From NCBI GenBank assembly GCA_030528665.1, contig JAUMYK010000001.1, positions 1 through 64,000 on the forward strand: DNA of 64,000 bases. Reading direction: 5' to 3'. Below the pieces are notes generated by a model. That model ran no database searches. It worked only from the letters and a program-made list of their open reading frames with translations, and was not told the origin of the DNA. This document shows positions 9,260 to 20,153 of the stretch, one piece after another (within the stretch, counting starts at the first letter, position 1; every line of letters begins with the position of its first letter). The position numbers were made by a program, and so were the translations under genes. The DNA is from a bacterium. GTDB taxonomy: Bacteria > Patescibacteria > JAEDAM01 > Absconditabacterales > Absconditicoccaceae.

Positions 9260-9553
9260 ATGAAATCCTCTTTCAAAAAAGTAAAAACCGAACACACTAT
9301 TTTACCAGAGTTTTATCGTTTTTTACAAAAAATCGAAGCTCTTGAAGAGGTGCAAAGACTCATTCCTGGCAGAATACAAAGACAACAAAAAAGTTCTTCT
9401 GCATTAAGATTCAGCATTTCCTATCCAACACATACAGGTCTCAAAGCTAAAATGTCCAAAGGAGCCACCAGTCAAGAACTTTTCATCATCTGCCCACCAG
9501 ACATACAAACTAGGATAGAACAACTACGAAACTCTTTTATCTCCGATGCATAA
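9260..9553 (+). CDS. DUF2103-like small protein
   Basis: The 97-residue product has EHTILPEFYRFLQKIEAL followed by LIPGRI and a basic segment, a pattern I associate with DUF2103 predicted metal-binding proteins. Function is unknown. It is divergent from prmC and its stop lies two bases before the GTG start of the PrsW-like gene, so the two are co-transcribed. Confidence 0.55.
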   Translation: MKSSFKKVKTEHTILPEFYRFLQKIEALEEVQRLIPGRIQRQQKSSSALRFSISYPTHTGLKAKMSKGATSQELFIICPPDIQTRIEQLRNSFISDA

Positions 9554-9555
9554 AG

Positions 9556-10401
9556 GTGAAACGAATAGGACAAATCGCTATACTCATAGTACTCATCTGG
9601 TTTTGGACTCGATTTCTCAATCAGATTTTTAGCCGTTTGTCTCCTACCAATAACAAAAAATACTTGCTTTTGCTCCCAGGAGGTATGCTCGTACTCGCAC
9701 TCCTTGGAATAGATAGCATACTAAAATCACTAGACCTTTCACCGCTCAAAACACAACTCCTCTGGGACAATACGCTAGGATTTTGGCTACTCTGTGGAGT
9801 AATACTTGTAGCTATTATCACAATATATAAACTACGAAATCATCAAAAAATCCGAATCCAAGCAGGAGTTGGTCGAATAAGCCTAGCTCTACTAAGCATC
9901 CTGACACAACTTCCACGATGGGCAATAGGAGTAGGCTATTATCTTATCCTAAGTTATACTGAGGAACTCTTAAAATTTACCCTTGCGCACAACCAGACAA
10001 CAAAGCTGCAAAACAAGAGCATCTCACAGCTCTTAGCAAGCTCAATCCTCATTGCCTTTGCGTTTGGAATCACTGAGTTGCTCCTCTCCATACTCATCCT
10101 CTATCGATCAGACCAAGAAGTAGGAAAAAGCATACTCTTTGGAAGAGGCTTTATTTCAACCTGGATACACATTATCTCAACAGGAATCATAGCACTTGTT
10201 ATTATGAAAAAAAAGCAAAAAAATCTGATTTTCAACTTTTTTATAGCCTTAGGATTGGGATGTATCATTCACAGTAGTTACAACCTCTCAATCCATTTCC
10301 ACCAAGGATGGATTGGAATACTGATGAGTATAGGAGGATTTTTTGTCTTTACCTCTATACTGTATCATATTGACGAACTCTATCTCCCAACCCCTCAATA
10401 A
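9556..10401 (+). CDS. PrsW-like intramembrane protease family protein
   Basis: The 281-residue protein has about eight membrane segments. Four conserved spots match the PrsW/CPBP glutamic-type protease layout: EELLK (about 136), AFGITE (about 175), HIISTG (about 217) and HSSYN (about 238). These residues form the predicted active site in the membrane. PrsW cleaves anti-sigma factors in Bacillus; the substrate here is unknown and no anti-sigma gene is nearby. Start is GTG, two bases after the preceding stop. Confidence 0.65.
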   Translation: MKRIGQIAILIVLIWFWTRFLNQIFSRLSPTNNKKYLLLLPGGMLVLALLGIDSILKSLDLSPLKTQLLWDNTLGFWLLCGVILVAIITIYKLRNHQKIRIQAGVGRISLALLSILTQLPRWAIGVGYYLILSYTEELLKFTLAHNQTTKLQNKSISQLLASSILIAFAFGITELLLSILILYRSDQEVGKSILFGRGFISTWIHIISTGIIALVIMKKKQKNLIFNFFIALGLGCIIHSSYNLSIHFHQGWIGILMSIGGFFVFTSILYHIDELYLPTPQ

Positions 10402-10638
10402 AATATTGACTTTCTTCAACAACAATACAATATAAAAAAAAGAAAATACCTCTTTAGAACCTCTATTCTCAATACTACAAAACAACAATCTACCTTGCAT
10501 CCAATCCTGTAGATTCCTTGCCTTCTCAATATAAAAAATCAGTTTTCACGTATTTAAATCACAGCACAAAGTATACAAGCTACAAAAAGAATCTCTTCAA
10601 TAGTTCTCTAAGCCAGCTAAATTTTCAACATCCAAAAT
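10402..10638. other. intergenic, no gene seen
   Basis: AT-rich spacer without a supported coding frame. I see no strong hairpin. The deoA promoter begins at its right edge. Confidence 0.5.
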
Positions 10639-10666
10639 TTGCTTTATTTTGATTTCTCGCTATACT
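10639..10666 (+). promoter_or_regulatory. predicted deoA promoter
   Basis: TTGCTT, a 16-base spacer and TATACT, followed by TAGAG. The TATACTTAGAG block is identical in the RuBisCO promoter at 56297. It places the start of transcription about 30 bases upstream of the deoA ATG and supports that start over the longer TTG frame. Confidence 0.65.
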
Positions 10667-10701
10667 TAGAGCTAGTTTTATCCTTTATATCAAAAATAAA
10701 A

Positions 10702-12276
10702 ATGCTCAATCTCTTCAATTCTAGAAAAAGAAAACTCAAAAAAGACCTCCTACCGATCAGCCAAGAAAAAGAATCCTACTATAGAGCAAAAATCAAAATC
10801 CTCGATGTAAAAGATGGAGAAAGACTCATCGCAATCCTCAATCCTGAACAGGCAGCTGCCTTTGGGATCAATCTCCATGACAAGGTCATTCTCAAAAAAG
10901 CAGGCTGAAAAGATTTTATCGTAGCTGATGTAGCAATTTCCTCAAAAGTAAAAACCTGAGAAGTAGCAATCTACAACGATATCCTAGAAAAACTAAACTT
11001 TTCAGAAGATGAGATGATCTCTGTAAGCCTTGCATCTAGCTCAACCCTTACCTACGAAGCCATTAGAAAAAAAATGAGAGGAGAGGAAATCAGTTATGAA
11101 GAAATGTTTGCTATTATCAAAGATATTTCTGAAAACAAGCTCGATGATGTAATGATGACCTACTATGTCGCTTCTAGTTTTTTCTATCCCACGACCGATG
11201 AAGAAATGTACCAAACCGCCAAAGCTATGGCAGAGTGCGGTGTTATGTTTAAGTATCCAAAGGGAGAAATCATTGCGGATAAACACTGTATTGGAGGAGT
11301 ACCAGGCAACGAAACCACTATGGTACTGATTCCTCTCATCGCCAGCCTCGGGATCAAAATTCCTAAAAACTTCTCCAAATCCATCACCTCTCCAGCCGCT
11401 ACTGGAGAATGCGTAAATGTGCTAATGGACATCAATTTTGACCAAAAAGGAATCGAAAAACTGGTTGCAGATCAGGATTGTTGCCTTGTGTGGGGAGGAA
11501 GTCTCGATCTAGCTCCTGCAGATGACAAACTCATCAAAGTACAATACCCACTCTCTATGCAATCCAGAGCCAAAGTAGTCAGCTCAATCATGGCAAAAAA
11601 ATACGCAATGGGAATTACTCATTCTCTTATCGATATTCCAGTAGGTCCGACCGCTAAAGTAGCGACTATGGCAGAAGCCAAAGACTGGAAACAAAAATTT
11701 GAATATGTAGGAAAAAAACTCTGAATGAAAATGTCAGTCATGATTACCAAAGCAGATGAAGTAATTGGTAATGGAGTAGGAGCTAGCCTACAAGTAAGAG
11801 AGGTGCTGAGAATTTTACAGCAACACCCTGAAAGAGCTATGGATCTCCAAAACAAAATCCTCGACCTCGCAGCACAAATTATCCAAGATGTCGGTATGGC
11901 AAAAGGCAAAAAAGCGCTAGAAATTGCTACTCAGCAGCTCGAATCAGGAAAGGCTTGGACAAAAATGCAGTCCATCATCGCAGCACAAAACGGAAATCCT
12001 GATGTCGATTCAGAGACACTTCCACTAGGAACACATACCTATGACCTCCGTGCAGACCATGATGGCAAGATGAAAAGTATCAATCTACATGATGTTAATG
12101 CAATCTGTAGAAAACTCGGCTGCCCAATTATTGATCAAGCAGGAATGTATCTTCATAAAAAAGTTTGAACTCAGATCAAAAAAGGAGAAGTCATTGCCAC
12201 CCTCTACGCCCTCGATGATACCAAACTTCAACTCGGAATCGAAAGACTCCAAGAAAAAAGTCCTTTCATCTATTAA
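10702..12276 (+). CDS. deoA: AMP phosphorylase (archaeal DeoA type)
   Basis: This 524-residue enzyme belongs to the archaeal AMP phosphorylase branch of the thymidine phosphorylase family. It converts AMP and phosphate to adenine and ribose-1,5-bisphosphate. The ~80-residue N-terminal extension typical of the archaeal form is present. ADKHCIGGVPGNE (about 192-204), SKSITSPAAT and GGSLDLAPADD line the active site. Four TGA codons (10906, 10957, 11722, 12166) are Gly. It feeds the RuBisCO route with the gene at 56340; the isomerase step is not encoded here. A promoter matching that of RuBisCO lies upstream. Confidence 0.93.
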
Positions 12277-12324
12277 ATACAGCTCAAATTCATTGGTATC
12301 AAAAGAATACAAACCTTAAACTAC

Positions 12325-12362
12325 AGAAAAATCGCCCTGCCAGTCTGGGTTTTTTCTTTTTT
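12325..12362 (+). terminator. probable deoA terminator
   Basis: A short C/G-rich stem (CCC...GGG) ends in a long T-rich tract 50 bases after the deoA stop. Pairing is imperfect. Confidence 0.4.
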
Positions 12363-12410
12363 TTACAAATCCCAATCCTCAATACGCAAGCCCACACACC
12401 AAAAGCAAAA

Positions 12411-13544
12411 CTAAAACTGTTTTCTCCAATCTTCTAAAATACGATTCAAATATACAATATTATGCAATCCTACCAAACTTCATCACAAAGTCTCCTTCTC
12501 CCTGATCAAATGACAAAGATACGCCTTAGTAAAATTTTTACAAGTATAACAATCACAGTTTTCAGTCAAAGGAGAAAAATCAGTTCTAAAATCAGAATTT
12601 GTAATTTTTATATTCCCTTGATCAGAAAAGGCAATCCCGTGCCTACCCAATCTTGTTGCAGCCACACAGTCAAACATATCCACCCCCTGCTCAATCGCAA
12701 ACCTCAGATCCTCAGGAGTCCCAACCCCCATTAGATATCTAGGCTTATGTTGGGGTAAAAGCGGTGTGGTATGAGCGACGACCTGCTCAATAAGCTCTCT
12801 ACTCTCTCCCACACTCACGCCACCAATCGCAATCCCATCTCGTGCGAATTGACTCAAATATTCAGCAGACTGTGTCCTGAGGTCAAGATAGCTTCCTCCT
12901 TGTACAATAGGGAAAAGGACTCCTCTTGCCTCTTCATACTTGGGATGGAAGTGATCAAAAGCTCTTTTCGCTCGGCGATGAGTCATCGCGATATGCTTTT
13001 CAATAGTCCTTCTATCAGATCCAGCAGGAGAACAAACATCCAATACCATCATAATATCAGATCCCAGCTCTATTTGAGTATCTACAACATTTTCTGGAGT
13101 AAAAATATGTTTACTTCCATCATACGGAGAGCGAAATTTCACTCATTCCTCAGTTAACTTGATACCTACTTTATGGGTATGTTTTTGATCATTAAATTTC
13201 TGATTGGATAAACCAAGCGAAAAAACCTGAAATCCTCCACTATCAGTCAGAATTAACCCATTTTTCCAATGTTCAAACTGATGCAATCCTCCAGCAGCCT
13301 GAACAATTTTACTCCCTGGACGCAAATAAAGATGGAAAGTATTTGCCAAAATCAAGTTGATCGGTGGAATCTGCTGTCCAATATACTTTGGATCCTGTAA
13401 AATATCCAAAATCAGCCCCTTAATAGTAGCTTTAGTCCCAACCGGCATAAATACTGGCGTTTTGAGCCTCACTCCATTGAGACTAATTTCTCCTACTCTT
13501 GCATTTCCCTTCTGCTTGAGAATTTTAAAATCTAATTTTGCCAT
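12411..13544 (-). CDS. tgt: queuine/preQ1 tRNA-ribosyltransferase Tgt
   Basis: Tgt exchanges guanine 34 of GUN-anticodon tRNAs for a 7-deazaguanine base. The 377-residue product has [12 protein letters not shown], the MMVLDVCSP nucleophile region, and the zinc site CDCYTC followed by a conserved His (KAYLCHL). TGA at 13143 and a tandem TGA-TGA at 12483/12480 are Gly. The tandem lies in the C-terminal part that matches the family ([11 protein letters not shown]). Start ATG at 13544 is just behind an AGG. It ends in TAG, convergent with deoA. Confidence 0.93.
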
Positions 13545-13629
13545 CCTAACAAAAAAAACTAAAAACCTGAACAATCCACAGTAAACAAAGAACAATGAAC
13601 AAGTAACAATTAACATTTCACTCTTAATT

Positions 13630-13740
13630 TTCTCCCCTGACAGGGGGAGATGCCCGAAGGGCAGAGGGGGTTGACCACAACTCTTCACTCTTCACCCACA
13701 ACTCTTAATTCTTAACTCTAAACTCTTAATTCTTAACTCC
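13630..13740. repeat. spacer with palindromes and CTCTTAATTCTTAA tandem
   Basis: The tgt-thyA spacer holds TCTCCCC...GGGGAGA and GCCCGAAGGGC palindromes, then imperfect tandem copies of AACTCTTAATTCTT. No gene is seen. It looks like repeat-derived filler. Confidence 0.45.
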
Positions 13741-13745
13741 AAAAA

Positions 13746-14612
<867 letters not shown>

Positions 14613-14631
14613 ACTCTATACAATCCACAAT

Positions 14632-15105
14632 CTAAAATACCTTTCTCTCATACACCAAAAAATCCAGCTCCCCTCTCTCATCACGAGAAATCAGATCAAA
14701 ATCTGACTCAAACGCAGGGAAATAGGTATCACCTTGATACTCCTTTTTCACAACTGTGAGATAAATACGCTTGGCATCAGCTAGAAAACTTTGATAGGTT
14801 TTTGCCCCACCAATCACAAATACTTCCTCATCATCTGGATGCCCTTCTCACCTATAGGCAGCAAAAAAATCCTCCTTATTCAGATAACATTCTATACCAG
14901 GGAGGGGATTTGAAGTCAGCACAATATTCCTCCTCTTAGGAAGCGGCTTACCAAGCGAAAGAAAAGTATTCCTCCCCATAACTACCGTATGACCAACAGT
15001 CTTAGCTCTAAAATATTTAAGGTCTTCTGGATAATGCCAGGGCAACTGATTATCCTTACCAATCACACCTTGCAGACTCATCGCAGCAATCAAGGAAATA
15101 CGCAT
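14632..15105 (-). CDS. folA: dihydrofolate reductase
   Basis: The 157-residue enzyme reduces dihydrofolate with [33 protein letters not shown] and [11 protein letters not shown] are the family blocks, the last for cofactor binding. TGA at 14848 is Gly in a surface loop. First gene of the folA-thyA operon on the minus strand. Confidence 0.95.
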
Positions 15106-15252
15106 TATTCAAGATGCAAAAATAAACAGCGAGAGTATAAACTTTATATCTAAGTTTTCAACTCAAAATAGCTAGAGTTGCATTTACCATTCTTTTTCGT
15201 ATATTCTCCATAAACAGACACAAACCATTTTATTTTTTGAGTTCCAATCACC

Positions 15253-15702
15253 GTGCTAGAATACATCAAAGCAGAACTTGCAAAACTAATTCCCCTCCAG
15301 TCCAAAAACTGATTGTTTATCTCTGGATTTGATACCGAAGATAAGCTCTTATTTTCCAATGGAGTAGTCAAGACTGATAGAAGCATAGAAACCCTAGTTC
15401 AAAACTTTTATACAGGCATCATCAGTAAACAAGCAACAAAACTCAAAAAGCTGATCCTGGATGTCGTAATCAATATCAAACTCGAAAACGACCCCAACGC
15501 CCTGATACAACTGCCAATCCAAGAACGATGACTCTTCCTCGTACAAGGAGATGGACAAAATAGCGGAGTCCTCCTCCCAAACACCAAGGGCATCAGCACC
15601 ATCCAACAGGGACTCACTGCGATCAAGCAAAAATACAATCTTACTAATCAGGTTTCTGTCTTTGTTTTCCAAACCAAAAGAAGCACCATCGCTATCACAT
15701 AA
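15253..15702 (+). CDS. AMMECR1-like protein
   Basis: A plus-strand frame with TGA at 15310 and 15529 as Gly gives about 149 residues ending in TAA. The pattern fits AMMECR1: an early GLFI strand, VVINIKL, then GLFLVQGDGQNSGVLLPN and a VSVFVFQ ending. The CIGS motif is not clear and the protein is short. GTG at 15253 is the only good start; a further TGA lies just upstream. Function unknown. The frame is supported by convergence on a shared terminator. Confidence 0.5.
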
Positions 15703-15704
15703 AA

Positions 15705-15732
15705 TAATAAACCCCGCTTTAGCGGGGCTATT
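15705..15732. terminator. bidirectional terminator
   Basis: CCCCGC-TTTA-GCGGGG forms a strong hairpin between two convergent stops (15702 and 15744). The minus-strand side has the better T tract. Confidence 0.8.
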
Positions 15733-15743
15733 TCAAAACGATA

Positions 15744-16631
15744 CTATCTTCTGTAGACTAAAACATCCCAACTTCCTTCAGGCAATTTATTTGCCCTAAT
15801 TCGTGGATTCAAGACTCTTATCTCCAGGTAGGTATAGCCATTTGCAGCTGCCCAGGCTGCTAAATTATCCGTCTTCCCCAGCTTCATCACTTGGGTCTCA
15901 GGAGGGTAGTACTGGGTTCCCCACTTGGAAATATCAAAATACTGATCAAGATTCTCAAAAATCTCTTTCATCGCCAAAATCCTAAACACATATCTATAGG
16001 TCTCATTATTGAGATAGAGATCATAATAATTATTCTGATACTGATAGGCCATATCACTGGAAATCCCATTACTACCTCTATTATAGGCAGCCATAGCCAA
16101 CGCCCAATTCCCAAATTTCTCATACGCTTTTTTAAGATATTCGATAGCAGCATCAGTCGCTTTTCACAAATGATACCTCTCATCTATGACATCATCAACT
16201 CTTAACTTATAGCCCTTTGCAGTAGAGGGAATAAATTGCCAAATTCCAGCGGCACTTGCAGTACTCACAGCAGTCTCTCTGAGTGCCGACTCAGCGATCG
16301 CCAGATAAAACAAATCCGTAGGCAGTCAGGCTTCTTTCAATTTTTGATCAATAAACGGCTTAAAAAGCGGGATCCTCTTCCAAATCATCATCATTTGAGC
16401 TTCATTAAGAGCATTGACCGCCAACTCTCTATCAAATCTCTCAATATTAAACTGATGCGCCTTGTCAAACGGCACAACCTCACCTGCTAAAGTCTTTTCA
16501 TACTGAGAAGCTTTAAACCATCCAAAGACATTCCCAAGCAAAAAAGTAGCGAGCAAAAATAAACACGACAATACGCTAATCAACACCGCTTTACTGCGAA
16601 AAGAAAAACCAAGAAAACACGCTTTACCCAT
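15744..16631 (-). CDS. membrane-anchored lytic murein transglycosylase (MltD/Slt type)
   Basis: The 295-residue protein starts with one membrane segment (about residues 15-40). A GH23 lytic transglycosylase domain follows: GLPTDLFYLAIAESALRE with the catalytic Glu, then AAGIWQFIPSTAKGY and ALAMAAYNRGSNGI. The C-terminal part with KTDNLAAWAAANGYTYLEI resembles a LysM-like or MltD tail. It cuts peptidoglycan glycan strands. TGA at 16326 and 16164 are Gly; the first is the conserved G before LP. Confidence 0.88.
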
Positions 16632-16734
16632 ACTAAGAGAAATGAAAATAAAACTACTCTAACTCTATCGATTTGATGGATTTTTACAAGGAATTTTTTA
16701 TGATTAGGCATTTAGTATCCTTCCAAGTCGCTCA

Positions 16735-17499
16735 ATGCAACAATATACTGGATTCCGACTAACAAAAAATACTGGAAATAATGCATTTACCTTTAATGAA
16801 AGAAAAACTGATCCAAAACTTTGGGTAGCTCCACTCCGTGAAGGCAAACCTCAAGATCTAGCAATAGGCAATGAAACAGTCTTTTCAGAGAAAGATACAA
16901 ATTGAGAGGTGCAATCATATGTGGGACTCAAAAATTTCATCCTCAGTAAATACTATAATATCCCAGTCTATATCTTCGATAATCACAATCATGCACTCTA
17001 TTTTCGATATCGTGAACATCTGCTCAATCATCTTGAAAAAGGGCTAGCCTTGCTCCATATTGATCAGCACAGCGATATGAATCCAAATCCTCATCCACTC
17101 CAAGACATCAATCTCGACACTATTTTCCATTTTACTCAAGAACAATGCAATGTTGGAAACTTCATTATTCCAGCTCTAAAAACAGGCTTCTTATCTACCA
17201 TTACACAAATCAGAACCGAATACTGACTCCTCCATACTCAACTCCCCAACCACAAATATATCCTAGATATTGATATGGATTTCTGGGCACCAGAAATGGG
17301 AATAACTGCACTGGAAACAACCTTTCAAAAAGTCAGAAATCTGATGCAACACGCAAGCCTCATAACGATCGCCACTTCACCTTACTTTCTCGATCAATCT
17401 CAAGCCATACAGCTGATTACCAGCCTTTTTGATAGCTCAGAAAACTATACAGCAATAGCTCAAAACTACTTGTTTTCCCCGAGAGAATCACTACACTAA
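16735..17499 (+). CDS. UPF0489 family protein
   Basis: Reading TGA at 16903 and 17224 as Gly gives 254 residues. VYIFDNHNHALYF, LLHIDQHSDM and ILDIDMDFW are the UPF0489 blocks, where Asp and His residues suggest an arginase-like metal site. Function is unknown in bacteria. Its stop is 27 bases before the lepA start. Confidence 0.75.
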
Positions 17500-17526
17500 A
17501 ACTCGGTTTTATCCTACACTAGCTTT

Positions 17527-18108
17527 ATGATGGATCAGATTAGAAACTTTTGTATCATTGCACATATCGACCATGGAAAATCTACACTAGCAGACAGAAT
17601 GCTTGAAATCACCGAAACAGTAAGAAAACTCAATCATTCTCAAGTATTAGACCGTATGGATATCGAACAAGAAAGAGGAATCACCATAAAACTTACTCCA
17701 GCCAGAATGCAATGGAAGGGATATGAACTCAATCTTATTGATACTCCGGGACACGTTGATTTTCAATATGAAGTATCTCGTAGCCTCGCAGCAGTAGAAG
17801 GAGCAATTTTGCTTGTCGATGCCAGCCAAGGTATTCAAGCACAAACCCTTTCTACCCTCTACCAAGCAATTGATCAAGGATTGGATATCATTCCTGTATT
17901 AAATAAAATTGACCTCCCAGCTGCCAATCCAGACAGAGTAGCTGGAGAGATCGAAAATATGATCTGACTTTCCAAAGATGAGGTCATATGTGTCTCAGGA
18001 AAAACAGGAGAAAATGTAGACAAAGTATTGGATGCCATCATCGAGAGATTTCTCTCCCCCTCAGCTTTCAAACAAAAAAATCCAAAAAAATTCTGACTCT
18101 CATCCTAA
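17527..18108 (+). pseudogene. lepA: truncated LepA (EF4): GTPase domain only
   Basis: The 193 residues match only the G domain of elongation factor 4. All GTPase motifs are intact: [29 protein letters not shown] and NKIDLP. EF4 normally has about 600 residues. The frame then runs into a TAA at 18106 and none of domains II-V is recognisable downstream. TGA at 17965 and 18094 are Gly. The dispersed repeat begins 120 bases further on. Either lepA was cut by decay or insertion, or a minimal GTPase is still made. Confidence 0.7.
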
Positions 18109-18229
18109 AAACACCTCCTCACACCACTCATCCCCACCATTACAAAAACACACTCACAAAAGGAGAAAACCAATTTTCTCTTTTTCATTTTCCATCACAA
18201 GTAAAAAAAACTAACAATAAACCCGACCC

Positions 18230-18448
18230 CTCCCAGCACCAGCAAGTTCCGTAGGTTTACTTTGAAGCAAGACTAAACTCCTGCAAACAACCGTAGTAGT
18301 GAAGAGTTTAGAGGTCAGAGTTCAGAAATTTTCCATTTTTATTATTGCGTACCTCTTAACTCTACATTCTTAACGAGAAAGCTGGGAGTAGACCTTTTTG
18401 TGGATACTGTACCGCACTCCAGTGCAAAATTTTGGGACAATACCAACA
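18230..18448 (+). repeat. structured dispersed repeat, copy A
   Basis: A 159-base core is bounded by CTCCCAGC (18230) and GCTGGGAG (18381-18388). Inside, CTAAACTC pairs with GAGTTTAG. A tail with a GCAC...GTGC hairpin follows. It is about 80 percent identical by eye to the copy at 52068, with the same core length. It could be a MITE-like element or an RNA. Confidence 0.7.
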
Positions 18449-18584
18449 AATACAGCCTCTCTTTCCACAAGAGGATGAGCTTGTAAATAGCTCCCATCAC
18501 ACAGTATCCACCTGTAGCACACTTCTTTTTTTGCTCTCCTTTATCCCAAACTTGGAACAACACATAAAAAAAAGTCTGATTTTT

Positions 18585-18613
18585 TTGCTTTTTTCAGTAT
18601 TTTAGGATATAAT
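18585..18613 (+). promoter_or_regulatory. predicted strong promoter
   Basis: TTGCTT, a 17-base spacer and a consensus TATAAT lie 36 bases upstream of the exported-protein ATG at 18649. Confidence 0.7.
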
Positions 18614-18648
18614 AGGGTGTACGATTTTATTTGTCTATATCTTTCAAG

Positions 18649-19659
18649 ATGAAAAAACAGCTTTCTTTAGCAGCTTTAGCAGTACTTGGACTCAGTTCCA
18701 TTACCTCCGCTGCGCAACCTCTTCTCAACTTGGATACTGTCTTTGGAGGGAAATTTGATTTTGGTTACACCGACAATCAGAACATTACCGTGCAAGGATT
18801 CCAAACAGAAGCAGAAAATGCTGAAAAAACATTTGTAATCACCACTCCTTTTCTCAAGGATGCAGTTGATGCGAATGTTGAATCCTATTCAGTCCTCTTA
18901 TCTCAAAATCTTATCTCAGAATATACTAATGGGACAAGAAAAGCTGAACTCATTGACTTTTCAGAAATCGAATACAAACCAACTACTGAAGACAGAATGC
19001 TTGGCGAATACACGATTAAAATCCCAGCAACCGACCTAGATGTGAGTACAAACTACCACGGAATCCTCGTACCAATGGATGATAATATCCAAGAAGGAAA
19101 ACCATCCACTCCATTTTGTTTCAACTTTGAAACCGAAAGGTACGGAGTAGCAGAAGAATGTACACATTTTGGACAAGTCACTCCAGAAATAACAAACATA
19201 GAAAACACCACTGAATATGCAGGAGAAGTTGAGGAAACAATAGAAGAAGAACACGATGCAGCAGGAGCAGATATGAGACTTGCAGACATCTCTCATACTA
19301 TCAATACAAATACCATTACCCTCAGCTGGACAGCACTTCCTCAGTCTGCAAATGTGGAAATCTGGATCTTCAATAAGGAGCAAGGTGAATATGTCTCACT
19401 AGCTACAGTACCGATGCAACAAGCAAAATTTGAATACGCCATTGACCCTCAGACCCAGGAATACCTCTTTGCATTTATTCCAAGAGATGCAAAAGGAAAA
19501 GAAGTCAGATACAGTGTGAATGCGAGACAGGAAACCACAGTAACTCCTGAAATCACGGTCACTCCACAGGTAGGACCAGTAGAAGATATGCTGCTTATGA
19601 TCGGAATTACGCTTGCACTCTACGCAGGATACAGAGTAGTTTCGAGAAAAGCCAACTAA
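18649..19659 (+). CDS. exported, C-terminally anchored surface protein, unknown
   Basis: The 336-residue protein has a clear signal peptide (MKKQLSLAALAVLGLSSITSA) and a C-terminal membrane segment ending in RKAN, so it is probably exported and anchored. The middle is acidic and beta-rich. A fibronectin type III-like stretch (TITLSWTALPQSANVEIWIF...YVSLATV) lies around residues 220-290, with an Asp/Glu-rich linker before it. It has its own strong promoter and terminator, which suggests high expression. An upstream TTG at 18631 is less likely as start. I do not know its function. Confidence 0.8.
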   Translation: MKKQLSLAALAVLGLSSITSAAQPLLNLDTVFGGKFDFGYTDNQNITVQGFQTEAENAEKTFVITTPFLKDAVDANVESYSVLLSQNLISEYTNGTRKAELIDFSEIEYKPTTEDRMLGEYTIKIPATDLDVSTNYHGILVPMDDNIQEGKPSTPFCFNFETERYGVAEECTHFGQVTPEITNIENTTEYAGEVEETIEEEHDAAGADMRLADISHTINTNTITLSWTALPQSANVEIWIFNKEQGEYVSLATVPMQQAKFEYAIDPQTQEYLFAFIPRDAKGKEVRYSVNARQETTVTPEITVTPQVGPVEDMLLMIGITLALYAGYRVVSRKAN

Positions 19660-19683
19660 ATATCATCACTAATACTAACTACC

Positions 19684-19713
19684 AAGACTCCTCAAAGGGG
19701 TCTTTTTTCTTTA
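19684..19713 (+). terminator. intrinsic terminator
   Basis: AAGACTCC-TCAAA-GGGGTCTT followed by TTTTC, 25 bases after the stop at 19659. Confidence 0.85.
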
Positions 19714-19774
19714 TCACAATTTTCTCTCTTCATAAAGAAAAAGAAAGGCTGAAAGCCTCTCCTCAAGAATATAC

Positions 19775-20113
19775 TTATCTTCTGACCATCTTTCTCATTT
19801 TCCCTCTTGTCCATCCAGAAGCTGGCGCCAAAACCATCTCAGACCCGCCTGCTGGAGTTCTCACATACCTATAGCCATCAGGATCAGTTCTCAATCTTGT
19901 TTCCCAACATACCTTTCTCCCTCTGAGAAACCAATTATAGGTTGCCCCCTTAGGATTGGTATATACACCCACAATTCACAACTCCTTGGCTGCATCTAAT
20001 TCAAGCTTTCTCTTCGGGTAATCAAACCTCTTTGCTCCTCTAATTCTACTCGCTTGCTTAGCTTGTTGAGCCTTTTTTTTTGCAATTCCTTGTTTATTGG
20101 TTCTACTCGCCAT
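19775..20113 (-). CDS. small basic protein of unknown function
   Basis: The 112-residue product is very rich in Lys and Arg. A conserved-looking centre holds YTNPKGATYNWFLRGRKVCWETRL. TGA at 19976 is Gly. ATG at 20113 directly follows GGGAG. It lies 40 bases downstream of yidC and may share its transcript. The basic N-terminus suggests nucleic acid binding, but I do not recognise the family. Confidence 0.6.
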
Positions 20114-20153
20114 CTCCCAGAAAAACACATATCTAAAATTCAGATTTTTCAAA

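Noticed and set aside
10702..12276. Apparent multi-frame fragmentation of many genes (deoA, leuS, secY, thyA, atpA and others) as pseudogenes
   Set aside because: Every break is a TGA in frame at a Gly-compatible site and the frame continues with family-specific sequence, so these are intact genes in code 25.
18109..18254. Domain II of LepA in a shifted frame after 18090
   Set aside because: Only a short NTLTKGEN-like stretch resembles it. Spacing and the rest of the domain do not fit, so I do not join it to lepA.
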